The position numbers were made by a program, and so were the translations under genes. Shown here one piece after another: positions 1 to 12,795 of a stretch of DNA of 64,000 nt. The notes beneath the pieces were generated by a model. That model was given only the letters and a program-made list of their open reading frames with translations. It was not told where the DNA came from and made no database searches. How positions within the stretch are numbered: position 1 is the stretch's first letter; each line of letters begins with the position of its first letter. The stretch covers positions 16,236,727-16,300,726 of the forward strand of contig CM056743.1 of the NCBI GenBank assembly GCA_029851415.1, written 5' to 3'. Source of the DNA: Eretmocerus hayati (taxonomy: Eukaryota > Arthropoda > Insecta > Hymenoptera > Aphelinidae).

Positions 1-2384
1 CCTCCTCCTTCAGCACCAGTTTTTGCAAGATAGACTAGAGCGAAAAAATTTCTTGTTAGATAGTGACTCAGTCGAGAGATTGATAGGATAGAGAAATTTG
101 GGATAATAATCCAGTATTGAATATTTTCGGATTTGAGTAACGAGTGTTTATAATAACCAATGAAGTTCCTGGATCTGGGTGATGGACTATCCAATAGTGA
201 GTAATTTAAGACTTTTCATCCCTTCCTACCCATGGATTTACTACACCACTCCAGTGAATCAATATTGTTCACATCAAAATTGCTAGCCTTGATACCATAG
301 AAAATTTTTTACCACTGATAATACTTTCATGCATTGAGAGGATCAACAGAACCTATCCAATTGTGACTTTTACACCTGCCGACATTCAAACCAGTTTAGC
401 TTTCTATGAATACTTTCAAAGGGTTCAAGGACTTGTACAATACTGAATCCTTCCATATTTGCTCTGATCTCCATATCGTGCTCAACTAAATCTCAGAAGT
501 GAATGTTTCATGTATATTTTGGCCCTGAATTTTTTGATCATCTAAATCACGAAAATTAAGCCATGGAATCTATTCAATTGGAGCTGAGGGAGTGATATGC
601 GCGTCTTTATCTTTTAATCGATGACCACATTATATTTCACTCATTCACACATCACACACATGCCATACATCGCTGTCACGCATCTTACAGTTATATGACG
701 CTTATAGAAACGCTTAACGAGGCACACCGTTACCGGCTCAGTAACACTAGAACTCTAAAACGCGCGCGTTGCGCGCGGATGGTTACGATGGCTTAAAATT
801 CTGGAACATACGACAAAAGGCTATTGTGTTTGAAAAAAAAAAATTATGCAGGTATATATGGTACCAGAAAGAAGCAAATGTGATGAAGTGTAAAAATATG
901 GAATGGAAATGTCATCTTTCTGCATGTTTATCTATCTAACATGCCTCGAAATCGAAATTTATGAGTTGCTGATTCAAAAATTCACGACGGTCTGAGGGAT
1001 TTTTCGAATGATCTCAAAAAACTATTCGATCTACGAAGTGCGCGCGCTGCGCGCGCATGGTTCAATCACCCGTGTGGTGTGGGGTCAAAGAACTATCCAG
1101 TTTTTATAAATATTATTGAGGGTGATCATCAAGGAACGAAGATCATTTTGAGAACTGGAGAATTGAGCTCAAATCCGAAGTCAATGATTCAAATTTATGC
1201 AACGCTTGTGCATGACAATTTCAATTTTCACGTGAAATATGTGGGTTTTCAATTCAATTGAGATTTTCAGAGGTTTTTTACTCATTCTCGGTTGGAGAAG
1301 TATTTCTCTCCTCCTCCTTCTTCTCCTCTAAGTCGGCTATAAAAGAGAAGTAGGAAACATTTTTCAAGGATATGCACAAACATCAGACAATCAGCCTTTG
1401 TAGAGCGAGAATTTCTTGAATGCTTCTGCAGAAATTTTTTTTGGTCCACAAATAAAAAAATTTCGATCGATTATCTGAAATTCAATTGATCATCCTGAAA
1501 TGAGAGAGTTATTGAACCTCCTACAATTTGAAAAAATACACGATTCACAAATAAAAAATTCCCCAATCCTTTCGGTCCAATTCAGTGCCATCCACCAACT
1601 GAAGAATTGTTTCACGCATTAGAATTTGAAGAATTATATTCACAAACTAAGAACTTTTTTAAAGATGATGTAAGGATATCCAACATTCACAAAGAGAATT
1701 TTAGTTGATCTATCTCAATCACAAAATTTTATACATGCAATTTAAGACTTATGTTGAAACATTCATCATTCACGAAAAAAATTCTAGTTAATCTAGCCCA
1801 ATCAAAAACAGTATAGATTCAACTTCGAAGTGGGTATGAATCATTTTGAGAATTCAGATAAGCGTTCCTGAGATCTATTCGATGGTTGAAGGACGATGAA
1901 TCAAATATCAGAAAATAGGGTGAAAATAAATCTTCAAATGATTACCATTAACCTCATCGTTACACGGGATATCCGATATTTCTGTTGTCGGTCAAGCAGC
2001 AATCTACTTTGCTATCACTCACTTTAGCAAGCGAATCGCGATCCGATTAATACATGCAGGTGTAATAAAACCCGATATGATGCGCAAGCGCGACGATCAC
2101 CTGCTCAATGTTGACAACAAAGCAGACAGAACAGTGCATGAGTTCAGATGGCTGAATACTTTTCTTTCGATAAATTGGAAATAATCAACAGACATAATAG
2201 TTCAGCTATGTAGATCGCATAATTGAATACTTTCAACTATATAAATCCACCTGTAAATACATTCAAATATTACAAATTTATTAATCCACAGCAACACACA
2301 TTGAGACGACTCGTAAGTGGCGCGCGAAATCTCGATCGGAACGCCTCGAATCTCGAATATCGAAGTTATCCATTAATAATATAA
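1..2384. other. Non-coding region, nothing recognised apart from two CpG palindromes
   Basis: No reading frame here resembles a protein I know. Two short alternating CG blocks stand out from the AT-rich background, at about 761-777 and 1040-1057, each followed by ATGGTT. A TATAAAAG sequence lies at about 1339, but nothing downstream supports a gene. Low-complexity pyrimidine tracts occur at 1-12 and 1306-1327. Confidence 0.5.
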
Positions 2385-3773
2385 GATCGCACAACGAAGC
2401 ACCCCGTTACCATTCATTCGTACCATACGCATAAAGATAACGTGGCACCCCGCTCATTTTATGACATGGACAGTCGATCACCCACTTTTCGTAACGCATC
2501 CGCGCGTTACCCCATACTTTTCCATAAATCTGAAACGCAACTTGCACTTACACGCACTTTTCGCGTATAACGCGAAGGGACATTACTTACGACAGTTTCA
2601 CATCTAGAAATGCCTCTTACCGTTACCATTCACGAAAACACGTAACACTACGACACGTTAATGATATTGCGTTCCCCATAACGAAACGTATCTTACCGTT
2701 ACAACCCTCAGGCGCACACGCAACGCATCCGCGCGTTATACATAGCGTATTTCACACGCCGCACTATGGCAATCTGATTCGGGGCACGTATGTAATTGGG
2801 TAGCACGAGAATGGTTGATCGAATCGTGATCGGACTTCATGCACATTATTCAGCAAGAAGTCCTTCATGCAGTATAACCTTTATCTCTAGCTTGACATGA
2901 AACTTTTCGGCGATATCGCTCAAGATAGGCATAAAAATGGGGCATGGGCCGATTTGTATATGGTAAAAGTGAGCGGAAGGAGCCCGGCGAATTGCCTTAG
3001 AATTACTCGATCATGATGGAATTTTTTTCATAAGACCTTTATAGTGTCCATGATTTACATATGCGTCCCGAATCAGATTGCCATAGTGCGCCGTAACGTT
3101 GCTTAGCACTACACACTCTTTGCGGCTTAGCCCACCTATATAGACTCGGGCAAACCAAGCTCGGCAACACAGTCCACTTTTGAACCGCCATCGCGACACA
3201 CTCTCCACGACACTCGGTCAATCCGTGGCCACGCTGCTCCGATACGTTGACGTACCCTGGTGCCGTCAGGAACGTCATCACCGCGACCTAGTTGCATTAT
3301 ACTGTTGTGCTATCGAAGTTATGAGCGGTAGAGTCTGTGTCGTGTTCGTGTTTTGCCCTAGTACCGAATTGCAATTGAACCTTGAAGACATTCAAATTAT
3401 TCGTTTACCAAATCCTGCGCCTGGCCCACGACAGGCCTAATACGATCGATCCTCATACCATCCGAGCCCGTACGGATGACCCGTAAAAACCGTAGCTGCG
3501 CTTGGAGTAAGGCTGCTGTAACCCGCACCTACGCTGATCGTCAGCAGGACATGTACGGACTCCAGCAGGCGAAGAAACTGGCTCGGCTCGCCGTGCTCTA
3601 AGCCATCGCTGCGGATCAGAAAAAGACTGCTTCTATCGAGAAAATCTCGTTTCCAACCATCGAGACGCGGGAGTTACCATACTCTCATTGACAGGGATCC
3701 CCAGGTTTCTTTTGCATGATTCACTTATTCAATTGGAATTTATGTCAAGCGGATCTACGGGCCTGCACTGTCA
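2385..3773 (+). repeat. Decayed solo LTR related to the gypsy element at 54-60 kb
   Basis: The stretch from about 3180 to 3773 matches the reverse complement of the 54421-55653 LTR over most of its length. Shared landmarks include the CTCCACGACACTCGG block, GTACCCTGGTGCCGTCAGG, GAGTCTGTGT, the GAGCCCGTACGGATG block, CATACTCTCATTGAC and the terminal CACTGTCA. The upstream part (2385-2757) has the same style of CGTTACC/AACGCG repeats as the U3 region. No gag, pol or second LTR is next to it, so it reads as a solo LTR. It is clearly more diverged than the 54-60 kb pair. It lies in the opposite orientation to that element, and a TATATAG at about 3139 sits where the TATA box would be expected. The left boundary is approximate. 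Confidence 0.75.
2760..3090. mobile_element. Small inverted-repeat-bounded insertion inside the solo LTR
   Basis: The sequence CGCACTATGGCAATCTGATT at 2760 recurs inverted and ends at 3090. The arms extend to about 35 bp (2760-2794 and 3056-3090). The 330-bp interior has no LTR-like sequence and no credible ORF. It separates the U3-like repeats on the left from the TATA and R-like part on the right, which suggests a MITE-like insertion or an inverted duplication within the LTR. I could not see a clear target duplication. Confidence 0.5.
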
Positions 3774-6709
3774 GGAGTATGGCTCGAATGTTCATCAATC
3801 GGGTGACAGCTCTCTTGTGGAACTACTTTATTATAGGCTTCGATAGGAAATCACATTGTTTTTTGGGATGATGCCGAAGATACCAATAATATGGTGAGAA
3901 ATAAGATTGCTTTTCAGAGTATCTTCAACGTTGAAAAATATATTCTAGAACAGATTTTCTCTTATAATATCGAATAGAGAGTGATGATAAATTATGTACA
4001 AAGAACGGAAATTTCCGAGATCCCTCTTTCCTTTGGTATTTATTGGAGCAGATTTCCCAAACCAATTTGGAAATCACAATCAAAACATTAGAATATATCA
4101 TCTATATTGATTCGGAAGAATTTCAAGTCTCTCTTTCGCAAATTACAATAGATCCATTCGTCATCTCTCAACGTGGCAACTAAATTTAGTTCATCCTTTG
4201 AAGTCTGACTCTCATTCACGTAACTCAAACTGATTCTCCTCAACTCTTTCCAGGTAACGAAGCCAAAAGAATGGCTAAGATGGACTCCGAAAGCGACACA
4301 AGATGAACAAGAAGCTATCTGCTTATAGGAATACCTTCAGGCTGTAAACTACATTCTTATCTCGCGCTCTTGGGTTCTGTTGTTCGTTCCTTTTTCTTCA
4401 GCCTTAGCCACCTCAGAGGCTAAAGTACTATACACATATCTATCAACGTCGTCATAATCTCTTCATTTCTTTCAAAAGTGCAGACTGAGGGTAGAAGCTG
4501 TTGCGATATAACAGGAATAGAATTTTTCTACAGACGCAGCAAGAGAACAGGAAAAAGTTTCTCCAATTCCCTCTTCCGATTCGGAATTCCAATAAACATT
4601 GTAGCCGCTGGATCAGCTTACCAACGAAATCTGCTGAGCTTGAAAGAAGAATGTTGGGAGAAAAAAGTTTGGTTGGTTCTATAGTTCGAGCTTTTGGGTT
4701 GCCAAAGACTGCCGCTTGGTGTAGACCAAGACTCAATCAAGTTTCACCTTTGCAAAGTTATGCAGAAGCTCAAAGTCGACAACTGCTTCGAAACTCCACA
4801 ATGGAACAAGGTTTGCCTGCATGAATTGAATGATGAGAGTATGTGGAGTAGACTTTGAGGTAGCGAGTGAAGTTGAGTCCAGTAGATGATTCTGAGCATC
4901 GAATTTCGCGTTTCCAGGATTTTCTGTGTTTGACAGAAGAAAGATACTGTTATCCCAGTGTCGAATCATGTATAGGCGCCATCTCTCAGAGAGATGGTGA
5001 TATGATGAATATGAAACGTTCGAGGAAGATCCGAATGGAACTCGGATGTCTGAAAGATGGACTGATCTTAAGGGAGATCTATAAGTGCATTGGCAACCAA
5101 TCATAAAATTCGTTGTAGGACCTCTTCATAGATTACTCGAGCTAGTTTTTGCATACATCATCAACGTAGCCGGACCTATGTGAATCATTTGATTTTGGTA
5201 GAGTGACGATGATCTACGTCGTCACGATAAATTTGGGAACATCCGAAAATTTTTATTGTACAATACGAAGTGATGATCCATATAAGAGATAAATTAATTC
5301 CACGAATAATCATCAAGAATGTTGCCATCCGGAAAATTCTGTGAGCTGTTAGAATTTGGAATAATTGAATATCAGAACTGCTACCTATAATATCAGGAAT
5401 TTGAGCGATATATACTGCGATTGGTGATAAATTAGCGACCAAATCACACAATACCCCGAGTTGATCATGATATTTGCAAGCATGAAAATAAATTATCCGG
5501 GATCGTTAAAATTCGTTCAATCTCCCATGAGCCATCTCATAAACAGAATTGATGAACAAATATACGAATGAAATACTTATTATGGATTAGAACGATTGCA
5601 TAATTCTATATGATGCTCCAAGCAAGAGAGAATATAACAAGAGATTCGATTAATGGATCATCGGTATCGTGATGAAATTGATATCTAATGTTCAATCATC
5701 CAAATAAACAAGTCACCACAATGAAATGGTCGTATCAAGATGATTAACGGGTCAGTAATTTTGATCAGATTGAATTCGTGAATTCGCTTCCAGAAGAAAT
5801 ATGGAGTATCGTGATCGAGTACCTACCCAAATCCTATGAACAATTTTGACGGACACCAAAAATATGATTAACAATATTTTATCGACTCTCATGTTCCGAT
5901 CATGCAAGATATAATTCATGTCATCAAGATAGTTTCACCAAACCCCGTATGGTGTCGGGAGGACTGACTAACAATGTTTAGTTTCAGACGACGAATGAAG
6001 AATTTCCTCGGTATCCTGGTTAGATAATGAGAGTCCGGAATTTGCGAGTAGTCGGTTTGGATATTTGCTCCAAATTCTTGGTCATCCCTGAAATTACTGT
6101 AGCCCAAAGTCATGATCGATAGTCAACAGTTCACAAGTTCTCAATGTGAGGTTGTAGTAGGAGAGGATCGTTTAAAGGGAGAATTTCAAGGAGACACAAA
6201 GATGGAGGTGTGAGAGAAGAGTCATCCAAAGTTTTCATACCAATAGATCGTAATGTGATCAATCTGGATTCACATTCAATTGATTACTCCTCATTAAAGG
6301 CAAACCAGCCCTCAACCTCTGGAATTATTCTCTCCATCTTATTTACTTTCGCTCTTCACCTGTCTCCCATCGATCAACTACCTTCAGTTTCCTCATCACG
6401 CAAACCCATTGGGAGTGATATGAAGAGAGAGGGAAAGTGAGAACGATGGAGAAGATGAGTGAGTGAGATCAGGGGAGGGAGGAAGAGAGGACATTATGGC
6501 AATGAAGAAATGTTCAGAAGCGGGATTCCGCGATGGAGAGGTAGATAGAGTGAGATGGAAAGCTTTCGCGAGACGCATTCCGTGAAGGCGACAGAATCGA
6601 CTTGATAACACATGATAAAAGATTTCATTTTTCTGTTCTCAATGTTCTTCCCTCTCACTAAAGTTCATTAGAAATCGTATCATTATCGTGATGATTTTGC
6701 ACAGGTTTT
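3774..6709. other. Unrecognised non-coding region
   Basis: Several overlapping open frames of 70-125 codons occur on both strands at 4450-5106. They shadow one another and none has a motif I recognise, so I treat them as chance. I saw no repeats, RNA genes or regulatory sites that I can support. Confidence 0.4.
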
Positions 6710-6960
6710 TGCTGATTGAGATCCCAAGAGATAATACTCTATAGTATGAGGTACGAATTCGCCAATCAGTAACATATAGCCATGGAGGTTAGTATTGTCA
6801 GTATATCTATATATGTGCCACTTTAAGATGAGCCTATATGGACAATGCTAATCTCCATAGCTGTATCTTGGGATAGGAAGCCGATTGGACAAAACCCTCT
6901 GGGGTACCTTCACTTTTCACCAAAACAAGAGGATTCCCAAATTTTCGTCAAGATTCAGGA
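6710..6960. repeat. Old copy of the MITE family seen at 38672-39000
   Basis: The centre contains an inverted pair, GGAGGTTAGTATTGTC near 6784 and GGACAATGCTAATCTCC near 6839. Read in reverse complement, the interval matches the core of the 38.7-39.0 kb element (ATTAGCATTG, CATATAGGC, CATATATAGATATACT). The flanking arms are similar but heavily decayed, including a GTACCTC motif that aligns with the other copy. The outer ends are approximate. Confidence 0.5.
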
Positions 6961-8724
6961 CCCACAAGGTTGATATTTCCCTTGTAAGTTTATGTTCACT
7001 TAGTTCAGCCTATTCAACGTAGAGAAGACTGTTCCCACCATCAGTCTTTCAAGAGAGTTCCTAAATACATGAAAACTGGTCATCAATGAACTACACGATC
7101 TATTATCATGGATATAAATTTCTATTCTTCATCGGAATGATTAGCCTTATTTACTAAAGATTCCTCGCGGAATATATGTACGCACTGATAACGAAGAGAA
7201 AGATTCAGCCCGTCGTGAAGCAAAAAGTGTGAGTAGATCGATGCAATCATCATGAGGTTATTTTGTGCATTCAGAGTATCTGGTCAACCACGGAATAAAT
7301 TCTTATTTTCCGTTGTCACTGCGTACATGTATCCTGCGCGGAATGTCATGTAAGCAAGACTAGTCATTTTGTGGAAAGATGGGAATGCTGGTGTATGACA
7401 AAATTATGCAATCGAATTCTCATCAAATCTAGCATCTTCAGAAACTCTTTCGAAACATTGGTGGTGGTGGAATCAGTCTTCTTTACGGTAAGTATAGAAA
7501 TTTCCCACCAGACTCATGTGAGAGTTATTGATTGTTGAGCTCCGCAGTTTCCAAAACCTCAGCAACCCATCACCCTACTGATATGTGTATCTCGTACATT
7601 TCAACGGTGTTAGCAGTTAGTGACAGTGCCAATGAGACACGTTTTCATGACATTAGATCATAATCTCTAGTTTTGCAGTGAAGTCGTCGGGGAATAACCA
7701 TTCTATGTAATGAAATCAAATTTAATCGTTGCTAGTGCATCTGTGTCGGGACTTCTGGCCACACGTACCAAAATAACAGATTTTTATAATGCCAGACTTG
7801 TGAATTCTATTGATTTTTGAGAATCAATCACATGCCAAAGGATGTGAGTATCGACTTGTGGTGGGTAATCAATCTCATTAGCAAATTCTGAGTTGGGAAC
7901 ATCAATCTCATTTCAGAAATTCCAAGCGGATGATTTTTCTCCTGTTGAAAATTGTCTCTGGGACATCCCGAAACTTCAAAGAACACACATCATAAAAATA
8001 TTAGATTTCCCGGCACCTTTGAATTCTCTGCTTCTTTGACTGGCCAAGATCTTCCGAGAATCTTGAACTGAAGCATTCACTCCTTCATAAATTGCAAACT
8101 CAAAACTCAAATATCTCCAACATTCACTCGTGAATTTCCTCGTGACTCATGTGTACATGAGTCATTTCCAATAGAAAGTTCAAAGTAGCAACAAATTTCT
8201 ACCGATTGATACAGAATGAAACAGGATATCGATGTAAAGGACTTCAATCGAGTTGTAGTTGGTCATTCCAGAATAGCGAACGATTGATTGCAGCAGCAAC
8301 TCAATAATAGTGGAATGCGTGAAAAATACGAATAGACAGATTTGAGTGCGAAGCAGTTGAATTTTACAGAAATTTGCGTGCTCTAGTTCGTTAGCTTCTG
8401 TCTGGCGCGAGAGTCTCTCGTTACGAGTCACTTGCGCTCAATTTTATCGCAATCAAATGCAGAGAAGCGTCTGTACGGACTGAGTCGATGATCTGCAGCT
8501 TTACCTTTCGAATAGGAAGATAAGAGCTGAGCATGGAATGGTTTACCTTGAAATGCATCGGGCTTTTCGTCTGCTCAAAATTGATGCTGAGGCTATGGGA
8601 GGATATAAAAGTCGTGGGCGGGTTCAACTATCGATTTCGGGTTATCACCACGTGTTTTGGTAGGTAAAATCGACTCTGATAGGTAAAAAATACTGCAGAA
8701 TACCTCAATTTTCGAAGGCTGTCC
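6961..8724. other. Unrecognised non-coding region
   Basis: No supported gene is visible. The reading frames at 8180-8627 are short, lack motifs and sit on the minus strand opposite a TATAAAA sequence at 8604-8610. That sequence is the only regulatory-looking site and cannot be assigned to a transcript. Confidence 0.4.
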
Positions 8725-8935
8725 TAATTTCCCCCCAAAACTGTCCTAATGTGTCCCTAAACGCGGGGCAAATTAGGACAAATTTCAAAAGGAGTATGAA
8801 AGATATGATCTTGGGGTCTGAAAATTTTTTTACAATCTATTCAGTAGTTGAACTTCAAAGCCCCGTAGCGCGCTTATCCTCAAATATCGCCAGATAGTCC
8901 CTCTGCAAAACCTATCCTAATTCGCCCCACTCTCC
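8725..8935. repeat. Cluster of inverted TCCTAATT-GCCCC motifs
   Basis: TGTCCTAATTTCCCCC (about 8728), the inverted GGGGCAAATTAGGACA (about 8765) and TATCCTAATTCGCCCC (about 8918) give an arrangement like the ends of a degraded small inverted-repeat element. No protein is encoded. The boundaries are uncertain. Confidence 0.35.
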
Positions 8936-10849
8936 CCTAAATCTTGTAACAACCATCCAAAGCAGCGAAACACAATAAGTTTATTCAGAATTTCCCACTT
9001 CTCTTTCAATTTCCTCTCTATCATTCTAAGAGCGGATTTATCCGAACTCTAACAGCAAGTATTGACGCACAGCACATCATCCCTGATTCAACAGTCGAAA
9101 CTTATGCATCCTTTGAATTCCCTCAAAGCTGTACAAACTATTGGGAACTCCATTTTTGAACTCTTCCTCTTTCTCTTTCATCTACTTCTGGAGAGCCCAC
9201 CCACTCTCAGAGGGTTATAGCAAGCATTCGATATCATGATCGAAAGCTAACGGTAGGCAAATTGAGCTGAGCTCAAGCTTCCCCACCTATCTCCCCCTTC
9301 CTGTACGTTCGAAGCAATTCATTATTTCTCTAGCGTTTGATTTACATTTGAATCTCATTTGAGAAGAGGCAAAGGTAGCAATGGAATGGTTTTGAGATAT
9401 AGGGAATTTTGTTAACACAAAGAGATGCCTGCTCCAATGAATTCTCAAAAGAAGAGGTTCCGAAAGTGGATGAAAGGGTGGAACTAAATGTATGCCTGTA
9501 GCCACATAGAAGGAGTGAATTCATGACATGGTATGGGAGCTCGTACCAGTTTCAGAGAATGGTCATTACGAGGGAAGATAAGCGAGAAAGGATGAAAGAT
9601 GTGCAAATGTTCAATCATTTGGTAGGAGAATCCGTGGCACCGTCGTAGTCGGCATCAGTGAAAATTTGCGAATGAAGTAGAGGTAAAAGAGCAATAGGGA
9701 GTTAACTACCACTAATACTGACAGAGTCAAACGATACTCAATTACAAAGTTGGTCCGCGAAAGAGACGTGACAAGTTTGCCCAAGACTAAGAATCTCTAG
9801 AAGTACTTCTGACTCTTTAGGTTTCTATGAGGCAAAACAGGAAAGTGGAAGGAAGGAAACCACCCCCATCATTTGACTCTCGGAGTAGGTTAGTGTGCGT
9901 AAGGGTCGTCTTGGGAATCACGAGTGAGGGAAGGAAGTGGATGAACCTCCATACGCATATATATAGCAAAATGTGCGGGTGCGGATGAAAAACGACGAAT
10001 ACGTAAGTTGGACTCGTCGCCGAGGTACTATATATCCTATTCCGAAGACCGAGACTAGGGAGATCTTGGCCTTACATCCACGTATACATATATATTCAGG
10101 CCTACGTTAGTTGCAAAGAGAGAGCCCTTTTAGCGGAGTCTTTCTGGAGCTTCTGAAATATACGACACGGGGCTCGACCGAGTTTCAACTGCAGTCGAGC
10201 TTCGGGGTGAAATCTCTCTTTCTCCCTTTATCTGAGCGCGTTGAACCGAATCTATGTCGGCCTATGTGCATACAGGTGTGAGTGTGTGTGTGTGTGTGTG
10301 TATTGGAGTGAATTTGGATGAGTATTCGCGGTCAGTACGAACTGATGGAACTGGATTCGAGGAGTGTGACAGAAAAGACGAATCGCGGAGGGAATTTCAC
10401 GCATGGCATGCCTCAGTTACGATTTGATGCTTATCTACACGCTGGGGTATACGATATTGTATTTTAACCATGCGATGTGAACGGGTGATTCTTACTCTTC
10501 ATCTCATCCTCTTCGTCAAGCTGGCCGGGGCTTCGTAACACCTAGGCCATTTAGGTGATGCATTGGTGGTAAATGTGGGTTGGCGTTTCCTTGCCATAGG
10601 ATTTTGAATTTTCAATTCCTCTTCGAATGGCGTGGATATTTCGTTCGGCGATACCTCCGGGAGACTGCTGAGTTTGGCGAATGATTCGGGAGTATCGGAA
10701 TGCTCCAAAAACCGATTCAGAAATGTGGTCAACAAAAAAATTGAGTATGGATTCAATGAATCGACACTGCAGGAACTTATTAGAGATATTATATTCGTGG
10801 AATCATGGGCTAATCGAAGAGCTAAACTTTTGGACAATTTCAACAGCTT
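8936..10849. other. Unrecognised non-coding region with a TG microsatellite
   Basis: I see no credible coding region. The stretch at about 10000-10260 is richer in GC than its surroundings and has TATATAT sequences at about 10030 and 10088, which might mark a promoter. No exon or protein can be supported. The frames at 10499-10976 run into the minisatellite and are open mainly because of it. Confidence 0.4.
10276..10301. repeat. (TG)n microsatellite
   Basis: An almost pure run of TG dinucleotides with one GA interruption. Confidence 0.9.
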
Positions 10850-11640
10850 CACCCCAAGCCACAGGCCTAGCCTCATCCCTAGCCACAGGCCCAGCCGCAG
10901 CCCAACCTCATCCCTAACCACAAGGCCAGCCTCAGCCTCAGCCATACCTCTAGTCCCAGCCACTGCCCAGCCTTAGTCCCAGTCCAAGACTCAGCCTTGC
11001 AACAGCCCCAGCCTCGGCCCAGCCTCAGCCCAGCCTTAGCTCCAGCCTTGACCCCAGTGTCAGTCTCAGCCTTAGCCCCTGCCCCAGCCTTAGCCCCAGT
11101 CTCAACCCCAGCCTTAGGCCAAGCTCCAGCCCCAGTCCGACCCCATGACCAGTCACAGCCACAGCCCCCAGACTCAAGGTCACCATTAGTTCCAATCTCA
11201 GCCTTGGCCACGTCCCAGCTTAGCTTCAGCCCCAATATTGGCCTTAGCCTCAGCTCCAGCCCGAGCCACAGCTCCAGCTTGAGCCCCAGCCCAGCCTCAC
11301 CCCAAGCCACAGGCCCAGCCTCATTACTAGCCACGGGCTCAGTCTCAGCCGCAGCTCAGCCTCATCCCAAGCTACAGGTCCAGCCTCATCCCTAGCCACG
11401 GGCCCAGCCTCAGCCTCAGCCCCAGCCCCAGTGTTAGCCTAGGCCGAGCTCCAGCCCAGCTTCAGCTCCAGCCTTAGCCCCAGCATCAGCTCAGCCACAG
11501 ACCTAGCCCTGGCCTTAGCTCCAGCCTCGGCCCCAGTCAAAGCCTAAGCTCCAGCCTTAGTTACAGCCGAAGCCTTGGCCGAGCCCAAGCCCCTGCCTCG
11601 ACCCCAGCCACAGCCCAGCCTCAACCCCAGCCTATCCATC
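10850..11640. repeat. Degenerate GC-rich hexamer minisatellite (CCAGCC, TCAGCC, TTAGCC)
   Basis: About 800 bp is built from variants of a six-base unit (CCCAGC, CTCAGC, CTTAGC, CCACAG), so all three plus-strand frames read Pro/Ser/Ala/Leu-rich text and the minus frames read Gly/Ala/Leu-rich text. Because the length is carried by the repeat in every frame, the long open frames on both strands are best explained as by-products, not a gene. It is interrupted by stops and ends at about 11640, where ordinary sequence resumes. Confidence 0.85.
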
Positions 11641-12189
11641 GAGAAGGGAAGTTTTGGCTTATTGGGTCTTAGAACAACTGATCGGCCCATCAAATCAACT
11701 AAGTAGCCCAATCCGTACGGAAAAGTCAAAAGCTATCACCAGCAACACCGGCATCACCGACAACTCCAGCAACATCATCAACACCAGCAACACCAACACG
11801 AATCCCCCAGATGACCACACCCACCGACCCACCGACACCACCGATCCCCCAACAGCACTAGCGACGCCATCGCAATAGGAGGCATCCGGACGGATAAAAT
11901 TGGACAGGCGCTTAATTATTATAATAAAAATGAATAGAATGATTCGTTGGAAAGATATTGCAGAATCTACGATTATTTGCCTCATGAATGCTACCCAACT
12001 CATGATCTGTATCTAGATGGAAAAATAATCATTAAGGATATTTCTCTCTTCAGCAATGAATAACGTGTATACCCTTACTACCCATATCGCCTGATTCAGT
12101 CATTACAATAATTTCGAAATAATTATTCACATACCATGATGCAATTATACTGAAATAGACAATCATCAGAATATAATGGGCAGTGGAAC
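11641..12189. other. Non-coding, ACC/CAC-rich then AT-rich
   Basis: The segment at 11740-11870 is simple-sequence-like (CACCAGCAACACC, ACCGACC). It keeps a plus and a minus frame open but shows no protein motif. The rest is AT-rich with nothing recognised. Confidence 0.4.
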
Positions 12190-12440
12190 CTTGAGTGATT
12201 TTCACTGAAACTTTAGCGATTTCCACTGAGATTTCATTGAAAATTTCACTGAAACTCTAGGGGTTTTCACTGAAAAATTCAGTGGCAATTTCACAGAAAA
12301 TTTAATGATTTCCACTGAAATTTCACTGAAACTTCAGTGGTTTTCACTGGAATTTCAGTAATTTTCACTGAAACTTGAGTGATTTTCACTGAAATCTTAG
12401 TGGAACGTATCACTTTGTTGATTTCCAGTGAAATCACTCA
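12190..12440. repeat. Palindromic tandem repeat based on TTTCACTGAAA
   Basis: TTTCACTGAAA-like words, themselves near-palindromes, recur about every 18-24 bp. The block begins with CTTGAGTGATTTTCACTG and ends with the inverse CAGTGAAATCACTCAAG, so the whole array is bounded by an inverted repeat. It encodes nothing convincing. Confidence 0.8.
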
Positions 12441-12446
12441 AGTTCA

Positions 12447-12540
12447 AGTACATCCATCCACCCACCAACCCACCCACCTGACCACTAACCCCCACTCACC
12501 CACCAACCCACCTAACCATCTACCCACCCATGACGCAACC
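12447..12540. repeat. CCAC-rich simple sequence
   Basis: Tandem-like CCACCCACC and ACCCACC words, strongly purine/pyrimidine asymmetric. Confidence 0.7.
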
Positions 12541-12644
12541 ATGGCTCGTACGGCCATCCATCACCCTTTACCCCCTCCCGATATGCAACCCGAGACGCGA
12601 GATGCTGACGGACAAATTTTGGCTGGGCTTTTAATTATCTTAAT

Positions 12645-12684
12645 ACACACTCATACTCACACTCTTATACACACACACACACAT
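12645..12684. repeat. (CA)n-like microsatellite
   Basis: Imperfect CACACT followed by a pure ACACACACAC run. Confidence 0.85.
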
Positions 12685-12795
12685 TTTCTGCCAGTGTACA
12701 TAATCCAATGTAATCGTCTTCTTGCTCAAGATGAATGAATTCCCACAGTAGACGATTGAATTCTTGAGAATCAATCATCTTTGGCCTCGATAAAA

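Noticed and set aside
4450..5106. Overlapping frames of 70-125 codons on both strands as a possible gene
   Set aside because: All frames share the same DNA, none has a motif or start context, and similar frames occur by chance elsewhere in the window.
10499..11395. Long frames on both strands as Pro/Ala-rich or Gly-rich proteins
   Set aside because: Their length is produced by the hexamer repeat, which stays open in several frames at once.
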